Counted from the stretch's first letter, positions 18,148 to 26,344 are shown. The stretch: 42,075 bases of DNA from Bacteroidota bacterium (GCA_016776505.1 JADHTG010000021.1:1-42075), one strand, 5' to 3'. The notes: a model not told the origin generated them from the letters alone. Translations and numbers: made by a program.

Positions 18148-19386
18148 ATGCTAAGGATTATTGGAATTCACATATGGCTTTTTTCATTATTAAGTGTTTC
18201 AGCTCAGAAAATGGAACAGTTTACCGAGCCCGTAAAGCTGAATTCTAATATCAATTCACCTGCAGAAGAAGGATTCCCATTAATAAGTTATGATGGAAAA
18301 AAAATGTATTTTTCAAGAACTTTCCATCCTGAAAATACAGGTGGAAAACTGGCAGGTCAGGATATTTGGTGCAGCCAGGCTGATGGCCCGGGCAGTTGGA
18401 CTCCTGCATCCAATCATTTCCCACTGATCAATAACAAGAACAATAATGTGGTGATCGGACAAAGCAGGGATGGAAATATTCTTTACCTGTTAAATCATTA
18501 TACATCAGGGAATTATATGGAATTTGGACTTTCAGCTTGGGACACAGCTAGTAAAGAAGCGCCAGTTAAGATCGATGTTCCCGGCTTGAATATTCAAAGC
18601 AGCTATTATGGCTTTTATATGCATCCGGATGGTGAAGTGCTTTTAATTTCGGCACAAATGGAGAAAAGTAAAGGAAGGGAAGATATATATATTGCACTCA
18701 GGGATTCCAATGGGATATGGCAGAAACCATTCAATGTGGGAGGAGCAATTAATAGCTCAGGTTTTGAAATGTCCCCTTATATAACAGATGATTTAAAACA
18801 TATTTATTTTGCCTCCTCAGGTCGGGGTGGAAAAGGGGGAGTCGATATATTTATATCAGCTCGAAGGGGAGATAATTGGAGGGATTGGCAACCGGCAAAA
18901 AATATGGGAAACAAAATTAATTCCAGGGGATTTGACGCTTATTTCACTATCCATAACGATCAGGCTTATTTCTGCTCCAATCGTGACTCAGAATTCAGCG
19001 AAATCTACTCCAGCCGGGTTATTTCAAAAAAAGAACTGGAAGCTTTACTTCCAAAAGCAGTCACTGTTTATTTCAGTCTTAATTCGTATATAATAAATGC
19101 GGAATCTAAAATTATTTTGGATGACATTGTAAAATTATTGAAAGAGAATAAACATTTAAAGGTACTTGTTTCAGGATATACCTGTCGTTTGGGAAATGAA
19201 GCAGACAATTTGAAATTAGCGGAAATGAGATCCTATTCAGTGAGTGATTATCTTCAGATCTATGGTATTGATGATGACCTGATTGCCACACGTACCATGG
19301 GAGATAAAGAAGCAAAAAAGTTGGATAAAGTGGAAAGTATACAGAAAAAATTCAGGAAAGTTACCATCACCTTTAAGAATCTATAA
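18148..19386 (+). CDS. PD40 beta-propeller / OmpA-like envelope protein (PorE-like)
   Basis: The 412 residues have a signal peptide (to about SVSAQ, residue 19). A beta-propeller made of PD40/WD40-like repeats follows (about 25-290; e.g. SYDGKKMYFSR, YITDDLKHIYFASSGRGGKGGVDIF). A C-terminal OmpA-like domain (about 305-412) starts TVYFSLNSYII. PD40-OmpA proteins in this phylum link the T9SS or its cargo to peptidoglycan. Oddity: the residue matching the diaminopimelate-binding Asp of OmpA domains is Cys346 (GYTCRLG), while the partner Arg361, 15 residues later, is kept. It lies 3 bp after the PorP gene and closes a three-gene module. Unlike PorE proper, no lipobox is evident. Confidence 0.85.
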   Translation: MLRIIGIHIWLFSLLSVSAQKMEQFTEPVKLNSNINSPAEEGFPLISYDGKKMYFSRTFHPENTGGKLAGQDIWCSQADGPGSWTPASNHFPLINNKNNNVVIGQSRDGNILYLLNHYTSGNYMEFGLSAWDTASKEAPVKIDVPGLNIQSSYYGFYMHPDGEVLLISAQMEKSKGREDIYIALRDSNGIWQKPFNVGGAINSSGFEMSPYITDDLKHIYFASSGRGGKGGVDIFISARRGDNWRDWQPAKNMGNKINSRGFDAYFTIHNDQAYFCSNRDSEFSEIYSSRVISKKELEALLPKAVTVYFSLNSYIINAESKIILDDIVKLLKENKHLKVLVSGYTCRLGNEADNLKLAEMRSYSVSDYLQIYGIDDDLIATRTMGDKEAKKLDKVESIQKKFRKVTITFKNL

Positions 19387-19424
19387 TCATCTATTAATTT
19401 CTTCATTCAAAAAAGATATTTATT

Positions 19425-19432
19425 TACCTTTG
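19425..19432 (+). promoter_or_regulatory. -7 promoter element (TACCTTTG) of the SRP RNA gene
   Basis: TACCTTTG matches TAnnTTTG and ends two bases before the first paired base of the SRP RNA, close to where transcription should start. The same 8-mer stands before purH. No clear -33 box at the usual spacing; TTTC at 19398-19401 is the nearest candidate. Confidence 0.65.
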
Positions 19433-19434
19433 CG

Positions 19435-19531
19435 ATGGTAAGCCCTGTACGACCAGCTCCCAGTTACATTCCCAGGGTCGGAAGGCAGCAAGCTTGGATT
19501 GGTTGAGCGGTGCGATACAGGTTGCTTACCA
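19435..19531 (+). ncRNA. ffs: Small bacterial signal recognition particle RNA (4.5S)
   Basis: This is the RNA scaffold of the signal recognition particle, which binds Ffh and targets nascent membrane proteins. The ends pair perfectly (ATGGTAAGC at 19435-19443 with GCTTACCAT at 19524-19532), and an inner helix follows (CCTGTA at 19444 with TACAGG at 19516). The apical domain holds the conserved GGTC-GGAA-GGCAGCA element with the GGAA tetraloop at 19480-19483, the Ffh binding site. The length of about 97 nt fits the small SRP RNA class that lacks the Alu domain. A run of six T at 19532-19537 directly after the closing helix can serve as the terminator. Confidence 0.93.
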
Positions 19532-19538
19532 TTTTTTA
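19524..19538 (+). terminator. Probable terminator of the SRP RNA (closing stem plus T run)
   Basis: The 3' arm of the closing SRP stem (GCTTACC) is followed at once by ATTTTTT, so the long RNA hairpin itself can act as an intrinsic terminator. Some read-through into the transaldolase gene, 26 bp downstream, cannot be excluded. Confidence 0.5.
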
Positions 19539-19557
19539 TATTCCCTAAATTTCAAAC

Positions 19558-20214
19558 ATGAAATTTTTTGTAGATACAGCTAACCTGGATGATATCCGCG
19601 AAGTGAATGATCTCGGTATACTGGACGGAGTAACAACCAATCCCAGCCTGATGGCTAAAGAGGGGATCAAGGGCCATGACAATATTTTGAAGCATTACCA
19701 GACCATTTGTGAAATAGTAAAGGGTGATGTGAGTGCCGAAGTTATATCAACTGACCTGGATGGTATGCTGAACGATGCTGAATTACTGGCAGATATTGCC
19801 CCGAATATTGTCGTCAAAATACCCATGATCAAGGAAGGGCTGAAAGCAATTAAGATATTGACTTCCAGGGAAATCAAAACGAATTGTACACTCGTATTTT
19901 CAGCCGGCCAGGCTATACTTGCTGCGAAGGCAGGAGCAACTTACATTTCTCCTTTTCTGGGACGTTTAGATGATATTAGTCGTGATGGTATTCAATTGGT
20001 TGAACAATTGGTGCAAATCTTTAACATGCATGCTTATAAAACGGAGATATTGGCAGCGTCTATCCGAAGTCCGATGCATATTATTCAGTGTGCGGAAATT
20101 GGAGCTGATGTAGTTACATGTCCCCCGGATAGCATATTGAAATTATTGAATCATCCGTTAACGGATATAGGTCTTAAAAACTTCCTGGCGGATTATAATA
20201 AGTCGCAAGCCTAA
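19558..20214 (+). CDS. tal: Transaldolase (small TalC/MipB/FSA-type family)
   Basis: A 218-residue TIM-barrel aldolase of the short transaldolase family that joins the non-oxidative pentose phosphate branch to glycolysis. Visible features are FVDTANLDDI, TTNPS at 26-30, the Schiff-base Lys87 in VVKIPM, and SPFLGRLDD at 131-139. Automatic pipelines often label such proteins fructose-6-phosphate aldolase. Phe133 sits where E. coli FSA has the Tyr needed for that activity, so transaldolase is the better prediction. The gene follows the SRP RNA by 26 bp and may have its own weak promoter (TAAATTTC just upstream). Its TAA overlaps the stop of lptC on the other strand by 4 bp. Confidence 0.88.
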   Translation: MKFFVDTANLDDIREVNDLGILDGVTTNPSLMAKEGIKGHDNILKHYQTICEIVKGDVSAEVISTDLDGMLNDAELLADIAPNIVVKIPMIKEGLKAIKILTSREIKTNCTLVFSAGQAILAAKAGATYISPFLGRLDDISRDGIQLVEQLVQIFNMHAYKTEILAASIRSPMHIIQCAEIGADVVTCPPDSILKLLNHPLTDIGLKNFLADYNKSQA

Positions 20215-20765
20215 TTTGATTCTGCCAGACTAATAGTCCCGGTGATTTTGTAAAATTTGTAATAGCTGAATGTGGGATCAGATTCAAATCCGTTGCTGTA
20301 AATAATCTCATCATCAGTTTTAACTCTTACAGCCCGCTTTGAATATACTTTGTCTTTCCTTTCATCCCAGAAGAGTTCCTGAGTTTTCAATGTATCACCT
20401 TTCACGTTGACCACCACCACGCTATCTTTTAACTCAATTAGTTTTTCAGTGCTAAAACGTTTTCCGTATTTTGCAGTAAGGAAGGCATTTGTGTTCCCAT
20501 CCGCGTCGTAAAAAGTGGCCTTCAGTCCATTTTTCATTTCTGTGAAGGGTTTTTCTCCACGATAGAGTTCCATTAAGGGGGATTCAATTTTTGCTTTCAC
20601 TATCCCTGAATCACTAAATATGAATTCAATATTCAGGGCAGTTTCGTTGGGAATGTCTCTTTCTTTTGTAATGATTTCCACATCCTCCAGACTTGTTTTT
20701 TGACAAGCTTGAAAAATTATGAAAATCCCAAGAAAAAATATTAATGTCCGTTTTTCAACATGCAT
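20211..20765 (-). CDS. lptC: LPS export protein LptC (lipoprotein form)
   Basis: LptC is the inner-membrane-anchored periplasmic subunit that takes LPS from LptBFG to LptA. The 184 residues start at ATG 20765, which shares one base with the upstream TAA. A longer frame from 20807 would overlap the TPR gene and spoil the signal sequence. Residues 1-21 form a hydrophobic leader ending FQAC, a lipobox, as usual for Bacteroidota LptC. The body has the LptC beta-jellyroll pattern: IKSPLMELYRG-like strand, GLKATFYDADGN, LTAKYG, LIELKDSVVVVN and GDTLKTQELFWDE. It is the last gene of the coaX-OMP-TPR-lptC run. Confidence 0.92.
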   Translation of the reverse strand: MHVEKRTLIFFLGIFIIFQACQKTSLEDVEIITKERDIPNETALNIEFIFSDSGIVKAKIESPLMELYRGEKPFTEMKNGLKATFYDADGNTNAFLTAKYGKRFSTEKLIELKDSVVVVNVKGDTLKTQELFWDERKDKVYSKRAVRVKTDDEIIYSNGFESDPTFSYYKFYKITGTISLAESN

Positions 20766-22183
20766 TATTGTACAAATCGTACTGTGGTTGTAACATTTAT
20801 CCAGCAACCTACTGTATATGGATCTCCTTCTTTTACAGGTGGATCCTGATAAAATGCCTGTTCTTTCGTAGGAAAAGATTGCATGAGCTTACTGATTTGA
20901 TTTTCAGCACCTTCAGTTCCTTTATTTTTCGCCAAATAATATTGATCCACTGCTATCCAGTAAACTGCATTTTTCTCAAATTGAGTACTTCCGCAGCTTT
21001 TCGCACTTTGTGTATACAAGTTCCCGATAAACATATATGGAGTTCCATCGGAAGGATTGTAAACAGCTGATTTTTGTGCAAAAGCCCTGGCTGACGGATA
21101 ATTTCCAGTTACACGATACACTTCAGCAACGGATAAGGCATATTTGGCTTTAAGAGTTTTATCCTCTTCTTTATTCATCGCTTCTTCAAAATAATGAATG
21201 GCTTTATTGTAACTCTTTTTGTTGTTAAATATAATACCTAAATTATTGGCAGCTTTAGCGTCAGGCTCTATTGAATAAATGGATTCAGAAATGGCAACGT
21301 AAGTGTCATTTTCAATGCATTTTCTGGCTTCTAAAGTACTCTGGAATTGTTTAAGCATAGCCAGGTTATCCTGGTTCTTTTCAAACTGGTTTTTAAAATT
21401 GCCGACCAAGGTTTTACAAGTCAAATAGTCACCCAGCAAAGAAATTGTATTTGAATAAATAGATTGCCAGCCTTTATCAGTTCCTCCCGGATCATTGTGA
21501 TTTATAATCTCAATAATTTCTAAAAATACCTTGATTAATTCATCTTCATTGATTTTATTATTTTTAATCATAAAGGAAGAAGAGTAAGCTAAATAATATA
21601 AAATGGATTTCTTTGAATCATCTTTTTCAATTTCAACTGATTTTTTCAGAATGCTGTAGGCTTCTTCATATGCCTTGGGTCTGAATTTAAAAAGATCGCT
21701 TCCCTTTTTACCAAGTACAAAACCTTCCTCATTAAAATAAAGAATGCGTTGATCATGTACTGCAGCTAGAGAATCAATTAATATTTCCTTCCGGTTCGGA
21801 TTGGTTTCATCTTTGATAAAACTACTCAACATTTCAGCCCCATTTACATAAATGCCTTTACTATAGCAGGGGGAATGCGTAAAAAGATATTGCCAGTGAG
21901 GATATGCATCGATGTAATTATCTTGCTTGAAATACTCATAATACAAGCTCTGCTTTTCGATGGTTTTTGCACTGTCAAGGCCATATTTACAGGGTAATTC
22001 ATCATTTGTTTTCCCTGAGTCAGGATCTTCAGTTTCAATATCCTTTATGATTTCCTGCATTCTCAGCTTGACATCTTCTGGATTTTCCGGGATAGTAGGA
22101 ATTGTTTTAGCGCTGCATCCCATGATTCCCATAGCCAAAATTACTGACATCATGGAACTGGCTAAATTCATCTTGATTTTCAT
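20765..22183 (-). CDS. TPR-repeat lipoprotein
   Basis: The 472 residues have a lipoprotein-type leader (ending GIMGCSAK, lipobox Cys about residue 23). At least two to three tetratricopeptide repeats in the C-terminal half (about 300-420) include AANNLGIIFNNKKSYNKAIHYFEEA and a second unit beginning YALSVAEVYRVTGNY. The end, with PYTVGCWINVTTTVRF, resembles TPR proteins that sit beside lptC in many Bacteroidota. It is probably a periplasmic scaffold of the inner face of the outer membrane; its partner is unknown. ATG 22183 is used; ATG 22171 is an alternative. The stop overlaps lptC by one base, and the OMP gene upstream ends 1 bp away. Confidence 0.83.
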   Translation of the reverse strand: MKIKMNLASSMMSVILAMGIMGCSAKTIPTIPENPEDVKLRMQEIIKDIETEDPDSGKTNDELPCKYGLDSAKTIEKQSLYYEYFKQDNYIDAYPHWQYLFTHSPCYSKGIYVNGAEMLSSFIKDETNPNRKEILIDSLAAVHDQRILYFNEEGFVLGKKGSDLFKFRPKAYEEAYSILKKSVEIEKDDSKKSILYYLAYSSSFMIKNNKINEDELIKVFLEIIEIINHNDPGGTDKGWQSIYSNTISLLGDYLTCKTLVGNFKNQFEKNQDNLAMLKQFQSTLEARKCIENDTYVAISESIYSIEPDAKAANNLGIIFNNKKSYNKAIHYFEEAMNKEEDKTLKAKYALSVAEVYRVTGNYPSARAFAQKSAVYNPSDGTPYMFIGNLYTQSAKSCGSTQFEKNAVYWIAVDQYYLAKNKGTEGAENQISKLMQSFPTKEQAFYQDPPVKEGDPYTVGCWINVTTTVRFVQ

Positions 22184-22184
22184 T

Positions 22185-23492
22185 TTAATCTATTTTTCTT
22201 TTATTGAACCATATATCATTTAATCTGAAACCCAGATATATGTTGACATATAATTCTCTTATAATATCGTCTTCCAAAAGTCCGATCTTACCAAACTCAA
22301 TTCCTGTATTTAAAGCTGAAAGACTTCTTGTTATCGGTAATTCAGCTCCAATTGCTATTCCTGTTTTAATCGGATTGTAAAAGCTTACCGGAAACTGATC
22401 TAAGTCTTTAGGAACATTTAAGTAAGAAAACGCATATTTAATGCCAAATCTGTAAGTCATTCGTTTGTAATAAGAAGGATCATCCATTTTGCCGGGAGTA
22501 AATTCAAATCCGAAATTAAACTGCTGATAATTTGAAAGTTTTAAACTCGTATCATGATGTAAGAATTTGGACCATTCTTCATATTGATATTCAAGTCCTG
22601 CCATCCATTTGCCTGTTTGATAAAGTGAAAGTCCGGCTGCCAGTTTTTTAGGTATTTCCATATCAGCTAAATCATCACTGGATGTAAATAAAGTATCCTT
22701 GTAGTTATAAATTCCGCTTCCATAATTAATGAAAGTAACAAACTCATTTTCCCGTAGGACTTTAAGTGATACGGGTAAAGAATAGGTGGCACCCATCCCG
22801 AATTTAATATCTTTAGACAGGGTGGTATGAAATTGTGCCCCAAAATCAATTCCGGTAGTAGCGAAATATGTATTGTATTCCGTTGATACACCAAAAAAGT
22901 CTGAATTATTTTCAAAAAACATTTTATGATTAAGTTGTGTATTCCCAAATAAATAATAAAAATTTGCTCCAACACTTAAATTCTTGAATAATTTAATAGA
23001 AGTTCCCAGGTAGGCTTTATTGAAGCCACCATTTTTCTCAAAATCATCAGTTTTTAACAGGGAATCAGGTAAAATTAGATCATCGGCCTGAATGACTGAA
23101 TGGTAACCGATCCTGCTTACAGGCAGTAATCCAAAACTTGCCCCCCAGCCATATTTGGTACTAATTGGAAATCCCAGTGCAAAATATCCAAAAGATATGA
23201 GGTTAGTTGTTAAGCCTGAATCCCCTTGAGCCAGGTTGTAGATCCTGCCCTTTAAAGCTACATCAAATGTAGTAAAAAGCAGGTGGGAGTAAGAAGCGGG
23301 ATTAGTTGAAGAAAAAGACCTGTCGCTTTTTTGAACAATTGAAAAACCAGCCATTCCTGAATTGGCGGCAAAATGCTGGTCTTCTAAAATCCCAATACCT
23401 AAATGTGAATAGGGGTGCTTATAATTTTGGGCTTTAAGCGCAAAAGCTACTGTTAGGAATACGCTGAATAGTACAATTGTTTTTCTATACAT
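22185..23492 (-). CDS. Outer-membrane beta-barrel protein (FadL/OmpP1-like)
   Basis: The 435 residues start with a signal peptide (MYRKTIVLFSVFLTVAFALKAQ), followed by YSHLGIGILEDQHFAANSGMAGFSIV and many amphipathic strands ending in a C-terminal aromatic-rich strand. The opening AANSGMAG..., SSTNPASY resembles FadL/OmpP1-like transport barrels. The start at 23492 is preferred to 23543, because the longer form adds 17 residues before the signal peptide and overlaps coaX further. Even so it overlaps the coaX stop by 8 bp. Its fixed neighbourhood (coaX, TPR protein, lptC) suggests a housekeeping envelope role. The transported compound is not known. Confidence 0.82.
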   Translation of the reverse strand: MYRKTIVLFSVFLTVAFALKAQNYKHPYSHLGIGILEDQHFAANSGMAGFSIVQKSDRSFSSTNPASYSHLLFTTFDVALKGRIYNLAQGDSGLTTNLISFGYFALGFPISTKYGWGASFGLLPVSRIGYHSVIQADDLILPDSLLKTDDFEKNGGFNKAYLGTSIKLFKNLSVGANFYYLFGNTQLNHKMFFENNSDFFGVSTEYNTYFATTGIDFGAQFHTTLSKDIKFGMGATYSLPVSLKVLRENEFVTFINYGSGIYNYKDTLFTSSDDLADMEIPKKLAAGLSLYQTGKWMAGLEYQYEEWSKFLHHDTSLKLSNYQQFNFGFEFTPGKMDDPSYYKRMTYRFGIKYAFSYLNVPKDLDQFPVSFYNPIKTGIAIGAELPITRSLSALNTGIEFGKIGLLEDDIIRELYVNIYLGFRLNDIWFNKRKID

Positions 23493-24210
23493 TAAATAAA
23501 AGTATTTGATTAAGCCCCTGGAGCAAAAATTTATCATCTGCAAAAATGCTGTTTTTCAGTTTATTAGCCAAATAATTAGCATTTCCTCCACACACAATAA
23601 TTTTCAATGACTTATAATGATTTTTATAGCTATTAATGATGCCTTCTATTTCACTTAAAACACCCATCTGAACTCCACTCTTAATGGAACTTTCTGTATC
23701 TGTTCCAATTAATTCATTGTAGTTTTCATCCAGTTCTATAATTGGAAGTTTGTTCGTGAACTGGTGGAGTGATTTAAATCTCATTTGAATACCCGGATGA
23801 ATTGAACCTCCGCAATATTCACCCTCCTTATTCACCAAATCAAATGTAATGCATGTTCCCGCATCAATGACTAAAATATTTTCATTTTTAAATTTAGTAA
23901 TAGCCGCTACAGCAAGCGCTAAACGATCATTTCCAAGTGTATCAGGAGATTTATATAAATTAATAACAGGAATAGGTGTAGAAGACTTGAAATGTATCAA
24001 GTACTGTGATCTTTCCTTGAGAAGATCCAGGTATTCCTGGTCGACATTTACCACACTGGATAAAATACAATTTGTAAAATCTTTTGCCTGTATTCGATCA
24101 AGGATCTGGAGTTTCTTTTCTGTTTGTATCCTTTCATAAAATTCAATCTCATCCCCATCGAAAAGAGCTAATTTTAAGAATGTATTACCAAAATCAAGTA
24201 TCAGGTTCAT
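23485..24210 (-). CDS. coaX: Type III pantothenate kinase
   Basis: CoaX phosphorylates pantothenate in the first committed step of coenzyme A synthesis. It belongs to the ASKHA fold and is not feedback-inhibited by CoA. The 241 residues have the phosphate-1 motif ILDFGNT with Asp6, then DRLALAVAA, VIDAGTCITFDLV and GGSIHPG, all typical. ATG 24210 gives a protein that begins at the conserved ILDFGNT strand; an in-frame ATG at 24231 adds seven residues unlike the family. It heads the leftward operon. The 168-bp gap to ftsX contains the divergent promoters. Confidence 0.94.
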   Translation of the reverse strand: MNLILDFGNTFLKLALFDGDEIEFYERIQTEKKLQILDRIQAKDFTNCILSSVVNVDQEYLDLLKERSQYLIHFKSSTPIPVINLYKSPDTLGNDRLALAVAAITKFKNENILVIDAGTCITFDLVNKEGEYCGGSIHPGIQMRFKSLHQFTNKLPIIELDENYNELIGTDTESSIKSGVQMGVLSEIEGIINSYKNHYKSLKIIVCGGNANYLANKLKNSIFADDKFLLQGLNQILLFNV

Positions 24211-24327
24211 TTGCACATAATCAGAGCACAATAATAATTAAAGCAGAATGAACATGAAAATACTTTGCCAAAATTTTATGTACATGTTTATTGAATTTGC
24301 TTTGCCAAGTTAATATAAATTAAGTGT

Positions 24328-24335
24328 TAAATTTG
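24328..24335 (+). promoter_or_regulatory. Candidate -7 element (TAAATTTG) of the ftsX operon
   Basis: TAAATTTG fits TAnnTTTG, with a TTTG at 24301-24304 (spacing 23 bp) as possible -33 box. Transcription would begin near 24341, about 38 nt before the proposed ftsX start. It would drive the ftsX-DUF3098-uppP-truB-ribF-yraN run. Confidence 0.45.
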
Positions 24336-24378
24336 GAGTTTTTTAAAATGGAGATATCCATTGATCATTTAAAATCAA

Positions 24379-25242
24379 TTGGTGGAACAAAAAAAAGTCA
24401 AAAGGAAAAGGGCAACTTACTTTTCAACCCTGCTTAGTATTACTCTTGTATTATTCCTTATTGGCTTGTTTGGTTTGCTTGTTATTTATGCTGAACAATT
24501 GAAGAATTTTCTGAAAGAAAATTTGCAGGTAAGCGTTTTTTTTATTGATGATGCAAAGGAAGCAGACATTTTACGCTTGCAGAACATGATCGATCATGAG
24601 TCTTTTGTCAAATTAACTAATTATATTGACAAGGAGGAGGCAAAGCAAATTATGACCATTGAATTAGGGGAGGACGCAGATAAACTTTTGGGCTTCAATC
24701 CTTTTCCAGCATCTTTGGATGTTTATTTTAATGCCAATTATGCCAGGGTGGACAGTGTTGAACAATTTAAAACGGAAATGGAGATTTTTCCATTTGTAAA
24801 AGAAGTATCCTACCAGAAAGTGATACTTGAAAATATTGATAAGTATGTGAGGATTGGAGGTTTGGCCATTTTGGGCTTCACTATCATTTTTTTCCTGATA
24901 GCAATGATTTTAATAAACAATACCATCCGTCTGACCCTCTATTCTAAACGTTTCTTGATCAAGAGTATGCAATTGGTAGGTGGAACAAAAGGCTTTATCC
25001 GCAGACCTTTTATTTATAAAGCCGTGACCTATGGATTTATAGGTGGTGTAATAGCCAATTTGCTGTTGGCAGGTTTTCTATATGCTTTCTCAAATTGGCT
25101 TCCATTTGCTCTAAGCGGGAATTTAATGAATAATTTCATCCTTTCTGTTTCCATATTGCTGGTTGGAATTATCATTACTTTTTTAAGCAGTTATTACTCA
25201 GTGAATAAATACCTGAGAACAAAACTTGACGATTTATATTAA
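24379..25242 (+). CDS. ftsX: Cell division protein FtsX (orphan of FtsE)
   Basis: FtsX is the membrane partner of the FtsE ATPase and controls peptidoglycan hydrolases at the septum. The 287 residues have a basic cytoplasmic head, a first membrane segment (about 18-40), an extracytoplasmic domain (about 45-165), and three further membrane segments. The family-conserved loop TLYSKRFLIKSMQLVGGTKGFIRRPF is present. No ATG stands in frame near the start; TTG 24379 or GTG 24382 must be used, and the TTG is given. No ftsE lies next to it, which is normal in Bacteroidota. DUF3098 and uppP follow. Confidence 0.92.
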   Translation: MVEQKKVKRKRATYFSTLLSITLVLFLIGLFGLLVIYAEQLKNFLKENLQVSVFFIDDAKEADILRLQNMIDHESFVKLTNYIDKEEAKQIMTIELGEDADKLLGFNPFPASLDVYFNANYARVDSVEQFKTEMEIFPFVKEVSYQKVILENIDKYVRIGGLAILGFTIIFFLIAMILINNTIRLTLYSKRFLIKSMQLVGGTKGFIRRPFIYKAVTYGFIGGVIANLLLAGFLYAFSNWLPFALSGNLMNNFILSVSILLVGIIITFLSSYYSVNKYLRTKLDDLY

Positions 25243-25258
25243 ACATAAAATTAAATAA

Positions 25259-25534
25259 ATGGCTAAAACTAAAAATAAGAAAATAGGGAAAACTCCCCCA
25301 CAAGTAGTTAAAGAAAAGCCTTCAAAAGAAACATTTGCATTGGGTAAAGAGAACTATATATTGATTGCTGTTGGAATCATCATCATGGTGATTGGTTATA
25401 TATTGATGGCAGGCAGGGAGGACATTTTCAGTTTTAAGAATACCAGTTTGCCCGTTATTATCATCATGTTTGGTTTTGTATTTGAGTTCTATGCCATTAT
25501 GAAAAAGCCAAAAAGCAAATCAAAGAAAGAATAA
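25259..25534 (+). CDS. DUF3098 small membrane protein
   Basis: A 91-residue protein with a Lys-rich cytoplasmic head and two membrane segments (about 33-52 and 63-80). The pattern FALGKENYILIAVGIIIMVIGY with LMAG matches the DUF3098 family of Bacteroidota. Genes of this family lie between ftsX and uppP in many genomes, so a role in septal or lipid-carrier biology is possible but unproven. It is 16 bp after ftsX and 21 bp before uppP. Confidence 0.88.
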   Translation: MAKTKNKKIGKTPPQVVKEKPSKETFALGKENYILIAVGIIIMVIGYILMAGREDIFSFKNTSLPVIIIMFGFVFEFYAIMKKPKSKSKKE

Positions 25535-25555
25535 TTTAGCTTTTAAAGGAAAGAT

Positions 25556-26344
25556 GTGGATTGGATACAAGCCCTGATTTTAGGTCTCGTTCAGGGACTT
25601 ACCGAATTTTTACCCGTAAGTAGCAGTGGACATATTGAACTTGGAAAAGCATTGTTGGGTGTGGATGCTGAAAAAAGTCTGATCTTTACTATCACTGTAC
25701 ATGGGGCAACTGTATTAAGCACCATCGTTGTTTTTCGTAAAGATTTAATGAACATCATCAGGGGGCTTTTTAAGTTTAGATGGAATGATGAAACCAATTA
25801 TACTAGTAAAATCATCATTTCGATGATACCTGCTGTTCTGGTAGGTCTTTTTTTGGAAGATCAACTGGAATCATTATTCAACGGAAATATTTTATTTGTT
25901 GGTCTGATGCTTTTGGTTACGGCCCTTCTTTTAGCTACCACTTCCTACGTCTCCAAAACCCTAAAAGACGTGAACTATCCCAGGGCATTGCTGATTGGCG
26001 TTGCCCAGGCTTTGGCTGTAATACCTGGTATTTCGAGGTCAGGTGCAACCATTGCAACCGGATTATTGGCTGGTGTGGACAAAGAAAAAATAACCCGTTT
26101 TTCATTTTTAATGGTTTTAATTCCCATTATCGGTAAAAACCTCATGGAATTAATGGCAGGTGACTTAACTTCGGGACTGTTGATTGATCCAATGGCGTTG
26201 TTGGTTGGTTTTATTGCTGCATTTGTATCCGGCCTGGTGGCTTGTAAACTAATGATAGGAATAGTTAAAAAAGGAAAGCTGATTTACTTTGCCGCCTATT
26301 GCCTGGCTGTCGGACTTATTGCTATTCTTTTTGGTTTGATCTAA
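25556..26344 (+). CDS. uppP: Undecaprenyl-diphosphate phosphatase
   Basis: UppP (BacA) removes one phosphate from undecaprenyl diphosphate to recycle the lipid carrier for peptidoglycan and other envelope polymers. The 262 residues are polytopic. Active-site motifs are GLTEFLPVSSSGH at 14-26 with Glu17 and His26, and PGISRSG at 157-163. The start is GTG 25556; an ATG two bases upstream is out of frame. An AAAGGA lies before it and may help initiation. It is part of the ftsX to ribF run. Confidence 0.96.
   Translation: MDWIQALILGLVQGLTEFLPVSSSGHIELGKALLGVDAEKSLIFTITVHGATVLSTIVVFRKDLMNIIRGLFKFRWNDETNYTSKIIISMIPAVLVGLFLEDQLESLFNGNILFVGLMLLVTALLLATTSYVSKTLKDVNYPRALLIGVAQALAVIPGISRSGATIATGLLAGVDKEKITRFSFLMVLIPIIGKNLMELMAGDLTSGLLIDPMALLVGFIAAFVSGLVACKLMIGIVKKGKLIYFAAYCLAVGLIAILFGLI

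Noticed and set aside
20766..20807. Longer lptC start at 20807
   Set aside because: It overlaps the TPR gene and displaces the lipobox leader; the TAATG overlap at 20765 is the natural start.
20744..21070. Plus-strand frame of 108 residues
   Set aside because: It lies antisense within lptC and the TPR gene, with no recognisable domain; a shadow.
23493..23543. Longer start for the outer-membrane barrel gene
   Set aside because: It adds a hydrophilic stretch before the signal peptide and lies inside coaX.
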